Assembly (NCBI GenBank): GCA_022711465.1
Contig: JAKLEZ010000015.1
Coordinates: 90,952 to 154,951, forward strand
From: Planctomycetota bacterium
Lineage (GTDB): Bacteria; Planctomycetota; Phycisphaerae; UBA1845; PWPN01
Direction of reading: 5' to 3'
Length of the DNA stretch: 64,000 bases
Both the position numbers and the translations under genes were made by a program. Below the pieces are notes generated by a model. The model saw only the letters and a program-made list of their open reading frames with translations. It was not told where the DNA came from and ran no database searches. Positions 33,631 to 43,400 of the stretch are shown here, piece after piece (position 1 is the stretch's first letter; each line of letters opens with the position of its first letter).

Positions 33631-35400
33631 TCAGGAACTGCAGCCCGGGTTGGCAGGGGCATCGGTTCCGGAAACGCAGGGCAGGAATGCGGCCAGGTCA
33701 TCGGCGTCGACGTCGGAGTCCACGTCAAGGTCGGCGTTGTCGCACCCGCTCTCGAACGGCTGGCCGCGGCCGCTCAGGCAGCGCTGAAGGTGAGCGAAAT
33801 CGTCGGGGTCCACGTCGCCGTCCTTATCGAAATCGGCGGCCCAATCGAGCTGGTACCAGAAAGCGGTCGAACCGAAGAGCGTATTGGCGTAAGCCCCGTA
33901 GTTCTCGATCTTGACGTCGATGCCGGTTGTGAAAGGCACCACATCGCCGATGAGCCAGCGGTACTGGTCGGCGCGGAAGACCGTATCGGTACTGCCCGGG
34001 CGTTTGGGGTCGGGGTCGTCTATATTGAGCAGACCGTGGTAGGGCGCGACGCCGTTGTCCGGCCAGGGCGGATCGTCGGGTGTATTCCGCTGTGGGCTGT
34101 TGGCGATGTTGTTGTAGTAGTAACCGCCGTTGTAGGCGTCCTCCATGCCGGTGCCGAAGAGCGTCGTGGTGCCGTCCACGGTCACGATCTCGTCGCCCTC
34201 GAGGAGGATCTTGGCTGCCCCGGCCTTCTGGACATACAGCAGGCTGCCCACGTAGTGCCCGGCGCCGGTTGTGCTGATCAACTGATGGTATTTCTGTCCG
34301 CTGACTGTTGTTTCTTCGCTGAACGAGGCGTGGAGACAGCCGATCACCGCGGGCTGGGCGCCGGACTCATACTCGACGAGCGCGGAATCGATGGCGATGG
34401 CGGATGCGGTGCTGCTGTACAGCTCGATGATCACGCCGACGCGATAGGGCATGGGCCAATAGCAGTAGAAGCCGTCCGGGCCATCCGTTCCCAGGGGCAG
34501 CGATTTGAAGGCCACCCGCTTGTGTCCGGCCCCGAAGAAGTGGGCGACGGGCACATCGACGACGTTCTGGCTTCGCCCACCGTAGCGCACGCGGAGACGC
34601 AGGCCATCGAGGGCTTCATCGGAGGCCCCGGTCATTTTCAGGCTGATCCCCCGGACTCGTCCGCTGCCGAGGCGGTCACACAAGGTCAGGGCCTGGCCGG
34701 CCTCAACGGACTGCCCCTCGGTCGCGATGAAAGCGGCCTGCTCGCTGGTACCGGCCGGGTTCTCGCCGACGTTGCCGAGCATGGCGACCACGCTGTCGCG
34801 GGCAGCCTGCTGGGCGGCGTTCAACGAGCCGCTATAGGACGGGATGGTCTGCCCACCGGTGAACAAGTGGTAGCCGTACTGGTAGAAATGGTGGGTCCGG
34901 GCATGGAGCCCGGCGGCGTAGTTGTTGGATTCGATCACCACGGAGTTCTGAAACGCGATCGGCTCGTAGCTCACCTGGCCGCCGATCAGGGTACGGACCA
35001 GGGGATTCTGCATGTAGCCGTAGCCGCTTCCGAGGACCACATTGCTCGTGGTGTCGATGAGGAGCGTACCGTCAATCGTGAGCTTGACGGTGAAGGCCTC
35101 GTCAGCGCATGCGTGGGGCATCCAGAAGCGGGTCAGCACCCCGGGGCCGGTGATGGTCTTGACGACCGTGTTCACGTCGCTGGTCACCAGGCCGGCGGGT
35201 GACTCGAACTGGCTGAAATCGTTGTTGGCGCCGGCCCGATCGTAGCTGCTGGCCAATCCGGCAACCATGCCGACCTTGGGGTTGGGCAGGGCCGACCAGT
35301 CGGCCAGCGACTCGTAGCCGGTCAGATCAGCGCCAACTGCGGCCAGGACCGATATTGTCACGGCGCATACGCCAGCCGGGATGTGCCAGTGAACGGACAT
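33631..35400 (-). CDS. Secreted DUF2961 (GH172) protein with dockerin-like C-terminus
   Basis: The 589-residue protein has a signal peptide (GVCAVTISVLAAVGADL). Residues about 20-460 match DUF2961, whose members are GH172 furanosidases (for example alpha-D-arabinofuranosidase): DYDRAGANNDFSQFESPAGL-like start, TGPGVLTRFWMPHA and the later GTGMEDAYNGGYYYNNIANS with the catalytic acid region. The last 75 residues are two dockerin-like calcium loops (FDKDGDVDPDDFAHLQRC and LDVDSDVDADDLAAFLPC) followed by a short tail. The ATG at 35400 is used since GGAG precedes it; GTG at 35409 is an alternative. A TATAAT lies 40 bases upstream. Confidence 0.88.
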   Translation of the reverse strand: MSVHWHIPAGVCAVTISVLAAVGADLTGYESLADWSALPNPKVGMVAGLASSYDRAGANNDFSQFESPAGLVTSDVNTVVKTITGPGVLTRFWMPHACADEAFTVKLTIDGTLLIDTTSNVVLGSGYGYMQNPLVRTLIGGQVSYEPIAFQNSVVIESNNYAAGLHARTHHFYQYGYHLFTGGQTIPSYSGSLNAAQQAARDSVVAMLGNVGENPAGTSEQAAFIATEGQSVEAGQALTLCDRLGSGRVRGISLKMTGASDEALDGLRLRVRYGGRSQNVVDVPVAHFFGAGHKRVAFKSLPLGTDGPDGFYCYWPMPYRVGVIIELYSSTASAIAIDSALVEYESGAQPAVIGCLHASFSEETTVSGQKYHQLISTTGAGHYVGSLLYVQKAGAAKILLEGDEIVTVDGTTTLFGTGMEDAYNGGYYYNNIANSPQRNTPDDPPWPDNGVAPYHGLLNIDDPDPKRPGSTDTVFRADQYRWLIGDVVPFTTGIDVKIENYGAYANTLFGSTAFWYQLDWAADFDKDGDVDPDDFAHLQRCLSGRGQPFESGCDNADLDVDSDVDADDLAAFLPCVSGTDAPANPGCSS

Positions 35401-35439
35401 CAGGGACACTCCGCGGACCTAGGGTCCTTCGTCTATCGG

Positions 35440-35445
35440 ATTATA
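35440..35445 (-). promoter_or_regulatory. Candidate -10 element for the DUF2961 dockerin gene
   Basis: TATAAT reads on the minus strand 40 bases before the ATG at 35400. No clear -35 hexamer at 16-18 bases. Confidence 0.35.
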
Positions 35446-35482
35446 GCACGACGGCGAAGAATCCGGGGTGAGATGGCGGTGA

Positions 35483-36094
35483 TCAAGGCTTCTCCTCGCC
35501 GATCGGAGCGGTGAATTGGGCGTTCAGTAACTGGGCGGCGCGGACCACCTCCCGGGGGTTGTCAACGGCCGTGAAGGCTCCGGTGAACTTGGCAAAAGCG
35601 AATGGCTCGATCGCCTCGCCCATGCGGAATCGGGCGGAAAGGGTGCCGGATTCGATTCGACCGGTCAGTATTCCCGTGCCCTGATCGAGTTTGCAGGAGA
35701 GAAAGGCGCTGCCGTCGTAGCGCACTCCGGTGGGAGGGGTGACGATCGCGTACTGGACCTTGGCGTTAATCTGTGAGGGTTCGGCGTAGGTTGTGCCCGG
35801 TCGCGGCGTCCACAGGCACTTCAGGTAGATGATCTGGGTGATGCTCTGGGTGGCATCGAGGCTGCTGGGCCGCGTGGTCTGCAGAGCCAGTTCGAAAGTG
35901 CCGCCGGGCGTGAGGCGGTAGCTGGCCTGGGTGAACGTGGCATAGTGCTGCTGAGTCTGCCCTTCGGCATCGAAGGTGGTCAGGTTGATCCGCGTCTCAG
36001 GAGAGGTACAGCCGACCAGCGATCCGAGGAAGACGGCGGCCAGGCCGGTGGTTGCGAAGACACGAGACGTTCGGGCGATTGATCTTGAGTGCAT
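35483..36094 (-). CDS. Lipoprotein, function unknown
   Basis: The 203-residue protein has a lipoprotein signal (ATTGLAAVFLGSLVGC with lipobox LVGC). The mature part is beta-rich and contains ATFTQASYRLTPGGTFELAL, with strands such as SFLSCKLDQGTGILTGRIES, but I do not recognise it. It lies downstream of the 36.1-36.6 kb gap and shares the strand and spacing (about 82 bases) with the DUF2961 gene downstream, so they may be one unit. The ATG at 36094 is 38 bases from a TATAG-containing AT-rich stretch. Confidence 0.65.
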   Translation of the reverse strand: MHSRSIARTSRVFATTGLAAVFLGSLVGCTSPETRINLTTFDAEGQTQQHYATFTQASYRLTPGGTFELALQTTRPSSLDATQSITQIIYLKCLWTPRPGTTYAEPSQINAKVQYAIVTPPTGVRYDGSAFLSCKLDQGTGILTGRIESGTLSARFRMGEAIEPFAFAKFTGAFTAVDNPREVVRAAQLLNAQFTAPIGEEKP

Positions 36095-36632
36095 TCGCTG
36101 CTCTCTATATCTTGGCGTACCGTTCGCTCAGCTGACCGAGCCGGCGAGCGATCCGGGACCGCGGTCAGTCTAATGGGGGTCCCGGAGAGACGCAAAGACC
36201 AGTTGGCCGGAGCGCTGGCGGCGGCAGTGGCCGTCGTCGGCCGAGTGGCTGCGGGGTGGAACGACGTTTCGAACCAGGCGGCCGTCTCTCGAATCCTGAT
36301 GTCGCTCCGGTCGCGCAGGATGGCGTGGTGAAGGTGACCGGATGACTCGCCGATTCCCTCTTCAAGCCAGTCCAATCGTCCGATAATGCTCATGAAGACT
36401 TCCTCATGCTGCGTGTTTCCTCTGAATCACACTTGCTATCTCTCCGGTGACAGTTTATGATTGCAGTAGTGTGAATCGGTCTGTCGGGGACCATGGCTGC
36501 AAGCGGGGGTTTCTCTCCTCGGACGGTTCTGTTGGGCAACGTGATGCTTGGGGTAGCAGTCTCAAGCGAGCGCGTTCGCTGAATAACGAGAGGAAGGAGT
36601 CCCCTGGGAGAATGGAGAGGAGCGTTCAAATC
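36095..36632. other. Gap of about 540 bases without a confident gene
   Basis: Overlapping short frames on both strands (for example a minus-strand ATG at 36393 with AGGAAG upstream, reading MSIIGRLDWLEEGIGESSGH) have no recognisable fold and no stable reading bias. The stretch lies upstream of both the lipoprotein (minus) and the PEP-CTERM protein (plus), so it is probably divergent promoter and leader DNA plus possible gene debris. The last 150 bases are more AT-rich (TTTATGATTGCAGTAGTG). Confidence 0.4.
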
Positions 36633-37346
36633 ATGAATCCCAGAACCAGCTGGAAACTGCGGTTGTTCGGCGCCATAGGTGCGGCGCTGCTGCTGTGCCC
36701 GGTCATTGCCCGAGCGGATCTGAGCTCGGGCTCGCTGACCTCGATGAATGGCGGGGTAACGGCGGCCAACAAGTGGGCGGAGGCGCCGTTCTTCAAGATC
36801 ACCTGGAACATCACGGACAACCACAACGGAACACTGCACTACGTGTACACCTTGTCCGCGGATGACGGAGGCCCCCTGACCAAGAGCATCAGTCACATGC
36901 TGCTTCAGGTCTCGGACAACTTCACGCTTACCGACCTGATACAGCCCTCGATTCCGCCGGCTTCTGATGATCCTCGTACGTACCGGCCAGGCGCCATGGG
37001 CAACTCCAACCCGAATCTACCGGGCAACCTCTTCGGCCTGAAGTTCGATGGAAGTGGGTCCTCACTGCTGACGCTGTCGTTCGATTCGGATCGTACGGCC
37101 ATGTGGGGCAACTTCTACGCCAAGGGTGGCGCGAACGCGGAAGTGCCGACCGCGTGGAACAAGGACTTCACCGTGGCGGTGGCCGACCCATACAACTTCT
37201 CGGGTGCCTTCGACGCCCAGGGCCATGCCCTCTGCAAGATCGCGGTGCCCGACACCAAGACGCCGGCCGTCCCAGCCCCCGCGGCGATTGCGCTGGGCCT
37301 GTTCGGACTTGGCCTGGTTGGCTGGGTCAAGCGCCGGCTTGCCTGA
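36633..37346 (+). CDS. PEP-CTERM-type surface protein
   Basis: The 237-residue protein has a signal peptide (LFGAIGAALLLCPVIARAD) and ends in a PEP-CTERM-like sorting tail: PAPAAIALGLFGLGLVGWVK followed by RR, that is a VPAP motif, a hydrophobic helix and a basic end. Such tails are cut by an exosortase and anchor or export the protein. The middle (FFKITWNITDNHNGTLHYVY, with the repeated beta pattern) has no family I can name. GGAGAGGAG lies 9 bases before the ATG at 36633; an ATG at 36612 is an alternative. A hairpin lies 110 bases downstream. No exosortase was seen in the window. Confidence 0.75.
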   Translation: MNPRTSWKLRLFGAIGAALLLCPVIARADLSSGSLTSMNGGVTAANKWAEAPFFKITWNITDNHNGTLHYVYTLSADDGGPLTKSISHMLLQVSDNFTLTDLIQPSIPPASDDPRTYRPGAMGNSNPNLPGNLFGLKFDGSGSSLLTLSFDSDRTAMWGNFYAKGGANAEVPTAWNKDFTVAVADPYNFSGAFDAQGHALCKIAVPDTKTPAVPAPAAIALGLFGLGLVGWVKRRLA

Positions 37347-37455
37347 GTCCGGGGGTTCGTGCGAGTCGCAGTGCGCACGTTCACGAGTTTTGGCAAGAGC
37401 CTCGATCAAAAGCGCGGCCAGTCGCTTCCCATGACCTGCCGGCCGCGCGGCTGAA

Positions 37456-37484
37456 ACAGCCTCGCGTGGGATACGCGGGGCTGT
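37456..37484 (+). terminator. Hairpin terminator after the PEP-CTERM gene
   Basis: A 12-base-pair stem (ACAGCCTCGCGT with ACGCGGGGCTGT, one G-T pair) closes a 5-base loop, GGGAT. It is followed by CTCGTTTC. Confidence 0.65.
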
Positions 37485-37627
37485 CTCGTTTCGATACTCC
37501 GTGATCATAACGATGATGACCGGCGCGTGGTATGGGGTCGCCGGCTCAGGACCTCACGATCGGGCGAGCCCCCCCTGCGAGTGCGGCCGGTTGACGAGCC
37601 GGACGGTCTCAGTACGATGCGGCCAGA

Positions 37628-40399
37628 ATGACACTTCTCATCCCGAATGTCGGACCCACGGTCGTCCTGCTGGCGGCGATGTTGGCCTCCCGGGCCGCAT
37701 CGACGACATCCGCGGCGGAGCCCCCGAATCCACAGCGGGCGAACACGGACAGGACTGACTTGGACGAGCTGGCGGGCCAGCCGATCGACATTGCGCCATG
37801 GGGGTATGTGTGGCGGGCCGATCTGGCGGCCCAAGCACAGCCGGAGGCCTACTTCATTCCGCGGCGCCTGGAGCGATTGGACCGGATCTATCGCACGGCA
37901 CGTCAGGCCTTGCCCGAGTCTGAGCTGAAGAGCATCTACTACCAGATGCCCGATCTCCTGAAGCCGTTTCCGCCCAAACCGAAAGGTCAACTGCTCGCCG
38001 GACTGCTCTGGACCGGCCGACTGGCCGACTACCAGGTGAAACTCCACTGGCCAGTGAACGTCCAGACGATGCCGCCACCGGAAGCGGTCGAGGTTCGGGT
38101 CTATCCCACCTCTTATGGCTGGTTTGGCTGGACCGTGGACAGGATCTTGGCCAAGCCGGAGCTATCGGCGGATCGGCACACGTGGACCTACAAGAGCGAA
38201 CCTGGTGCGAAGATGGACTTTGCCTACAGCACCCAGGTCGACGCCGCTACGGAAATGGTCGCGGTCTTCTGCGAAGTGGAACCGACGCAGGGCAGTCCCC
38301 GGGCTGCCGTGCCCAGCATCCGCGTCACCAGCCCGGAGGTGGGTGCATGGCAGCGAATCGACCTGGAGATCGAGTGGGGCTTCCGGGAAGGAACCGAAAA
38401 GGCGGACTTTGACGGCCGGGTCGAGTCCCACGTGGGCATCATCGGCTCCGTGTCGCCCTTGAGCCAGGACAAGAGTACCACGGTGACCGGCACGGAGAGT
38501 TGGCAGTCACGAGGCGGGGCAGGCGGGGCGAGGCGGGGCATCCTCGTGCCGATGCTGTATGCTCCCGCCGGCCGCCCCGCCCTGGACACCCGCGTGACGG
38601 TCTGGACCCGGACGACGGGTTTCACTTTCCGTCCCAGGGACACTGAAAACGGACCGATCCTCATTCCCGAGCACGGCGTTTTCGTCACCAAGGCCGGCAG
38701 CGGCAGAACCGCCAAGGAGTTCGTCCGCGAATTGGCGGCCAAGAACCTCAAGAGCATCTGCCAGATGACCCGCGAGCATCGCGAGGCCGCCTCATGGGAC
38801 GAGGTGATGCGCGAAGTCAGGCTGTGGACGTGCCCGCCGGGGACGGCCATCCCACCGCTTCCCAAGGTCGAGGACCCTCCGGTGCAGGTTCACCTGCCGG
38901 ACCCGGGCTGGACTGATGCCTGGCGGGCGGGCTCGTTCCAGTTGAAGGGCAAGCACATGTGGGGCGGGCTCGCATTCGAGGTGGCCCGAGTCGCTCATGG
39001 CATGGACCTCGTCGGTCTGCACGAGGAGGCTGACAAGGTCTATCAGCATTTCCTGAAGGGACCGGGGGTCAAGTCGGACGGCGACTACACGGATGGCCAC
39101 GGAGCTCTGGAATGGGCGAGTTCCATGCGACACGACATGGGCTACAGCCACGACGGCACGCACGCTTCGACGGGCAGGCTCCTGTTCGGCATGGCCGACC
39201 GCTTCTTCCTGACCGGCGACAAGGCGTGGTTCGTGCGGAACCGCGTCCGCATGCAGGCTGCGGCCGACTGGATCATCCGGCAGCGAGCGCTCTACATGAA
39301 GGACATTCCCAACCGTCGAAACCTCCTTGTGGCCGGTCTCATGCCGCCCTGCATGCTTGGTGACTATGCCATACCGACCTGCGACTGGCATTGGTACTAC
39401 TGTGACAACGCCTTTGCACTCCAGGGGTTGCAGCGGTTCGCCGACGCCCTGGCAGGGCTCGATCCCCCGGCTGCTCGCGCATACCTCGACGAGGCCGCAG
39501 CGTTTCGCAGCGACCTCCGCCGGGTCGTTGACCGTGATGCGGTTCTTTCCCCGGTCCGGCTCGGCCTCGACGGCATGTATCACCACTACATTCCGCGGAT
39601 GCCGTATACCCACGGCCTGACCGGTCCCGAGCTGGGCGCCCCCCAGTTCCCGGATTGCGACATCTGGATGGGTGCGCTCCCACTGGTCGAGCCGTTCGCG
39701 GCGGTGGAGGCCGATGATCGTCGCATGGTCGACACGGTGAGCATCATGGAGGAGATGGGCACGTCCGCCAGAGCCGTGGGCGAGTTGGAAGAGGCGAGGA
39801 AGAAGCAGGGGCTCTGCACGGACGATGCCTGGTTCTGGAAGTCCTACGTCATCCTGCCGAAGGCCTCGCATACCGCCAACGCCTACCTGCTGCAGGACGA
39901 CGTGCCGAACTTTCTGCGGTTCTGGATGAACTCCTACGCCGCCGTGGTGGGCGCCGACGGCAAGCTCTGGGAGCACTGGCACCTGGGCGGGTACACGAAT
40001 TGCGAAGCCCCGGACAACGGTACGGCGGGCTGGTTCATGGAGAACTTCCGCAATCTGCTGGTGATGGAGGACGGTCCGTACCTGTGGATCGCCCGGGCCA
40101 CGCCGCGAGCCTGGCTGGAGCAGGGCAAAAGGGTCGCGGTCAGGAACGCTCCGACCTGCTTCGGACCCCTGGCGTACGAAATCGTATCGGACACTGACAA
40201 CGGCAGGATCACCGCCACCGTTGACCTACCGAATCGGAGCTCACCCCAGCGTGTATTCCTGCGTTTCCGCCATCCAAAGGCGTTCCCCATCCAGGGCGTG
40301 CAGGTCAACGGCGAGCCATGGAGCCGCTTCAGCAAGGAGAAAGAGACCGTCGAACTGACCGGCCTGGCAGGCAGGGTATCGGTGGCCATCAGATACTGA
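37628..40399 (+). CDS. Secreted large protein with a six-hairpin-like C-terminal half, function unknown
   Basis: The 923-residue protein has a signal peptide (MTLLIPNVGPTVVLLAAMLA). The first 390 residues are beta-rich. Residues about 460-850 contain a helical repeat region typical of (alpha/alpha)6 glycosidases: HGALEWASSMRHDMGYSHDG, ADRFFLTGDKAWFVRNRVRM, DWHWYYCDNAFALQGLQRFA and MPYTHGLTGPELGAPQFPDC, with acidic and aromatic residues that could be catalytic, but no family signature I can place. A final beta domain follows. It sits 10 bases before a GH2 gene on the same strand, so it may help break down the same polymer. The start is the first ATG of the frame. Confidence 0.75.
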   Translation: MTLLIPNVGPTVVLLAAMLASRAASTTSAAEPPNPQRANTDRTDLDELAGQPIDIAPWGYVWRADLAAQAQPEAYFIPRRLERLDRIYRTARQALPESELKSIYYQMPDLLKPFPPKPKGQLLAGLLWTGRLADYQVKLHWPVNVQTMPPPEAVEVRVYPTSYGWFGWTVDRILAKPELSADRHTWTYKSEPGAKMDFAYSTQVDAATEMVAVFCEVEPTQGSPRAAVPSIRVTSPEVGAWQRIDLEIEWGFREGTEKADFDGRVESHVGIIGSVSPLSQDKSTTVTGTESWQSRGGAGGARRGILVPMLYAPAGRPALDTRVTVWTRTTGFTFRPRDTENGPILIPEHGVFVTKAGSGRTAKEFVRELAAKNLKSICQMTREHREAASWDEVMREVRLWTCPPGTAIPPLPKVEDPPVQVHLPDPGWTDAWRAGSFQLKGKHMWGGLAFEVARVAHGMDLVGLHEEADKVYQHFLKGPGVKSDGDYTDGHGALEWASSMRHDMGYSHDGTHASTGRLLFGMADRFFLTGDKAWFVRNRVRMQAAADWIIRQRALYMKDIPNRRNLLVAGLMPPCMLGDYAIPTCDWHWYYCDNAFALQGLQRFADALAGLDPPAARAYLDEAAAFRSDLRRVVDRDAVLSPVRLGLDGMYHHYIPRMPYTHGLTGPELGAPQFPDCDIWMGALPLVEPFAAVEADDRRMVDTVSIMEEMGTSARAVGELEEARKKQGLCTDDAWFWKSYVILPKASHTANAYLLQDDVPNFLRFWMNSYAAVVGADGKLWEHWHLGGYTNCEAPDNGTAGWFMENFRNLLVMEDGPYLWIARATPRAWLEQGKRVAVRNAPTCFGPLAYEIVSDTDNGRITATVDLPNRSSPQRVFLRFRHPKAFPIQGVQVNGEPWSRFSKEKETVELTGLAGRVSVAIRY

Positions 40400-40409
40400 G
40401 GCAGCTGCC

Positions 40410-43400
40410 ATGAAACACGCGATGTCAGAACGATTGGTCCATACCGGTTGCCCGAACCTGTTGACCAGGCAGGCCGGAGGCATTCGGGCCGCCGTGGCGG
40501 CTTTGATTCTGGCCGGTTTGGTCGTGGCGAATCCGAGCCGGGCCGAGGAGGGTGGCGGCTGGTTGCGGGGGGCGGACTCGTGGGCCGGGCGGCAGGCACT
40601 GCCGGCGGTAGTGAATCCGGTTGTGCGATCGCCGCTGCAGACCGCGGTTTCGCTGCGCGGCGACTGGGAGTTCGTCACCCGGGACGTCAGTCCGCTGCGT
40701 CACCCGACCTGGAATGCGTTTTTCGCCAAGCCCTGGCCGAACGCGCGTACGGTTCAGGTGCCGGGATGCTGGGAGGCCCAAGGGGTTGGCGAGCCGGGCA
40801 TGGGCGACTCGTGGGACTGCAAGTGGGACCACTGCGCCAAGCCGCTGCGCCACGTGTACAAGGGTGACGCCTGGTATCGCACGACGGTCACCATTCCCGA
40901 GTCATGGCGCGGGCAGCGCGTGTGGCTCAAGGTTGGCGGCGTGCGCTCGCAGGGCTGGTTCTGGGTCAACCATACACCGGTGGCCTGGGTCGACCACTAC
41001 TGCGGCACCTACAAGTACGACGTGACCGACTTGGTCCAGGCTGGAAAGCCGGCCACCATCGTTGCGGAGGTCAGCAACGTCCTGCCCAGCCGAAAGGGCC
41101 TGTTCAGCGCGGTTCATCGCTTCGGCGGCCTTTACCGCGATGTCGAGCTGGAGGCGACACCCGACACGCACATCGACTACGCATGGGTGCGGGGCGATTT
41201 CGACCGGCGGACGGCCGAGATCCACGCGACGCTCGCGTTCAGCGAGCCGCACGCCATGCTCAGCGATCCGGTGCTGCGGGCCAGGGTGAAGACCGCTGAC
41301 GGTCAGCTCGCGGGCGAGGGCACCCAGGAGATCGCCTTTGGCCACAAGGACAGACGGGCGGAAGTGGTCTGCTGCGTCCCGCTGACGCTCTTTCAGCCGT
41401 GGACGCCCGAGACGCCGTCGCTCTACCACGCCGAGCTGACGCTCTGCGATGGCACGCGGCCGGTGCACGGCTGGACGGAACGGTTCGGCGTGCGCAAACT
41501 TGAAGTCCGCGGGGACCGCTTCTTCCTCAACCACGTTCCCTTCTTCTTCCGCGGCTACGGCGACGACGCTGTTTACCCGCTGACGCTGATGTCGCCCGCC
41601 TCGCGCGAGGAGCACCTCAAGCATCTCAGAACCGCACGGGCGTCGGGTTTCGTTTATGTCCGCCTGCACACCCATTGCGAGCTACCGGAGTTCTTCGAGG
41701 CCGCGGACGAGGCTGGCATTCTGATCCAGCCGGAGCTGCCCTATTACGGCGACTATCCGACCGAAGCGTTCGCGTTTGACCCGCTGCGTGATCTGGAGGA
41801 GCTCATCACCCACTACCGCCGTCACGTCTCGCTGGCCACCTACTGCATGGGTAACGAGGGGCTGCTGGGACGGCCGCTGGATCACGAGTTGTACAAGCTG
41901 GCCAAACGCCTGGATCCGGACCGTCTGGTGCTGCACCAGGACGGCACCCTGAACAGCGCGGAGAACTCGGACTACCGGAGCGGTCCGATCAACGTCTGGT
42001 CGCCGGGCAGTTTTTCTTGCGAGGCGCCTTTCGTGGCCCACGAGTACCTGAATCTGAGCGTCAAGCTCGATCCGCGTCTGGCCCCGAGGTTCACCGGTGT
42101 CCTGCAGCCGCCGGTGACGCTAGAAATGCGTGACCAATGGCTGGCGGAGGCGGGACTTGATCGCCGCTGGGGCGACGCCTGCCAGGATGCCGCCCACGCA
42201 TTGCAGGGCTACTACCAGAAGCAGGGTATCGAGGCCGCGCGCATGGATCCCGCCTGCGACGGATACTGTTTCTGGACGATTGTGGACGTCATGGTGAGCC
42301 AGGGCAGGACGTACAGTGCCCAGGGACTGTTCAACGCATTCTGGGAGCCGAAACCCAACGGCTCGACTCCCGAGCAATTCCGCCTGTTCAATGGTGAGAC
42401 CGTCCTGCTGCTCAAGACGGAGCGCCAGCCGCCCATCGCGGTATCCGGAGAGCGTCTCCCGTTGCGTCTATGGGTCTCGCATTACGGTCCGCGGAGGCTG
42501 GAGCAGACCCGACTCATCTGGACGCTGCGTGCCGGCGAGACGCTTCTGACCAGAGTGGTGTGTGAAGGTGAGCCCGTCGAGCCGGGCGCCGTGCGCGAGC
42601 TGGCCCAGGCCGAGATCGAGATCCCGGGCCTCAACCGGCCTTCGCATGCCGCGCTCGAAGTGTCCATCGAGAATACCCCTATAAAAAACTCCTGGGATCT
42701 CTGGGTGTTCCCCACACGCACGACGGCGAGCGGCCAGGGCATCGCCGTCTCCGCGGCGTTGAGGGAAGCGCTGAGGCCGTTGTACCGCGATCTGGCGGAG
42801 GCCGGCGCGCCCGACGCGGAGAAGGCGAGCCTGCTCATCTCCCATCTCGGCTCACCCGACGTGGCTCCGGCCCTGGCGGCCGGCAAGAGCGTCATCCTCA
42901 TCAACCGGACGGAAGGCGCCCCGAACGTCAGCCTCGGCTGGTGGTGGATGGGGTCGCAGGTGGGCACCGCCTTTGCCCGGCATCCGGCTCTGGGCGATTT
43001 TCCGCATGCGGGCCATCTCTCGCCGCTGGCGTTCAGGATCCTGAAACAAGGCCTGCGGCTGCCGGCCCTGTCCGGACTGCGGCCGGACGAGATGTTCGCC
43101 GTCGGGGAGGGTGGAAGCTGCTACTTCCTGTACGGGGCGGAGGGTCGCGTCGGAGCGGGACGGGTCCTGCTGACCTTCGGGCTGGATTTGCTTGCGGGTC
43201 ATCCCGAGGGAACCTGCATCCTGGATGGTCTGATTCGTTACGCGCGGTCGGACGCCTTCAAACCACGTGGCGAGGTCAAGCTCGCGGTTCAAGCCCAGAC
43301 CGGCTGGCAGAAGACGGTGACCGCAGGCGATTCGGCCGAAGACAACCTGCCGCCCGGCTTCTGGCGACTGGATGTCGCCCGAGCAATGAAGGGCAAGAAC

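Noticed and set aside
33544..35202. 552-codon plus-strand frame opposite the DUF2961 gene
   Set aside because: Shadow frame without motifs; the minus gene is well supported.
36089..36331. 80-codon plus frame and overlapping minus frames upstream of the PEP-CTERM gene
   Set aside because: Competing frames on both strands without family likeness; kept only as a described gap.
36396..36632. Possible riboswitch or structured leader before the PEP-CTERM gene
   Set aside because: Short complementary stretches (AGCGA/TCGCT) are too weak and no known aptamer core was recognised.
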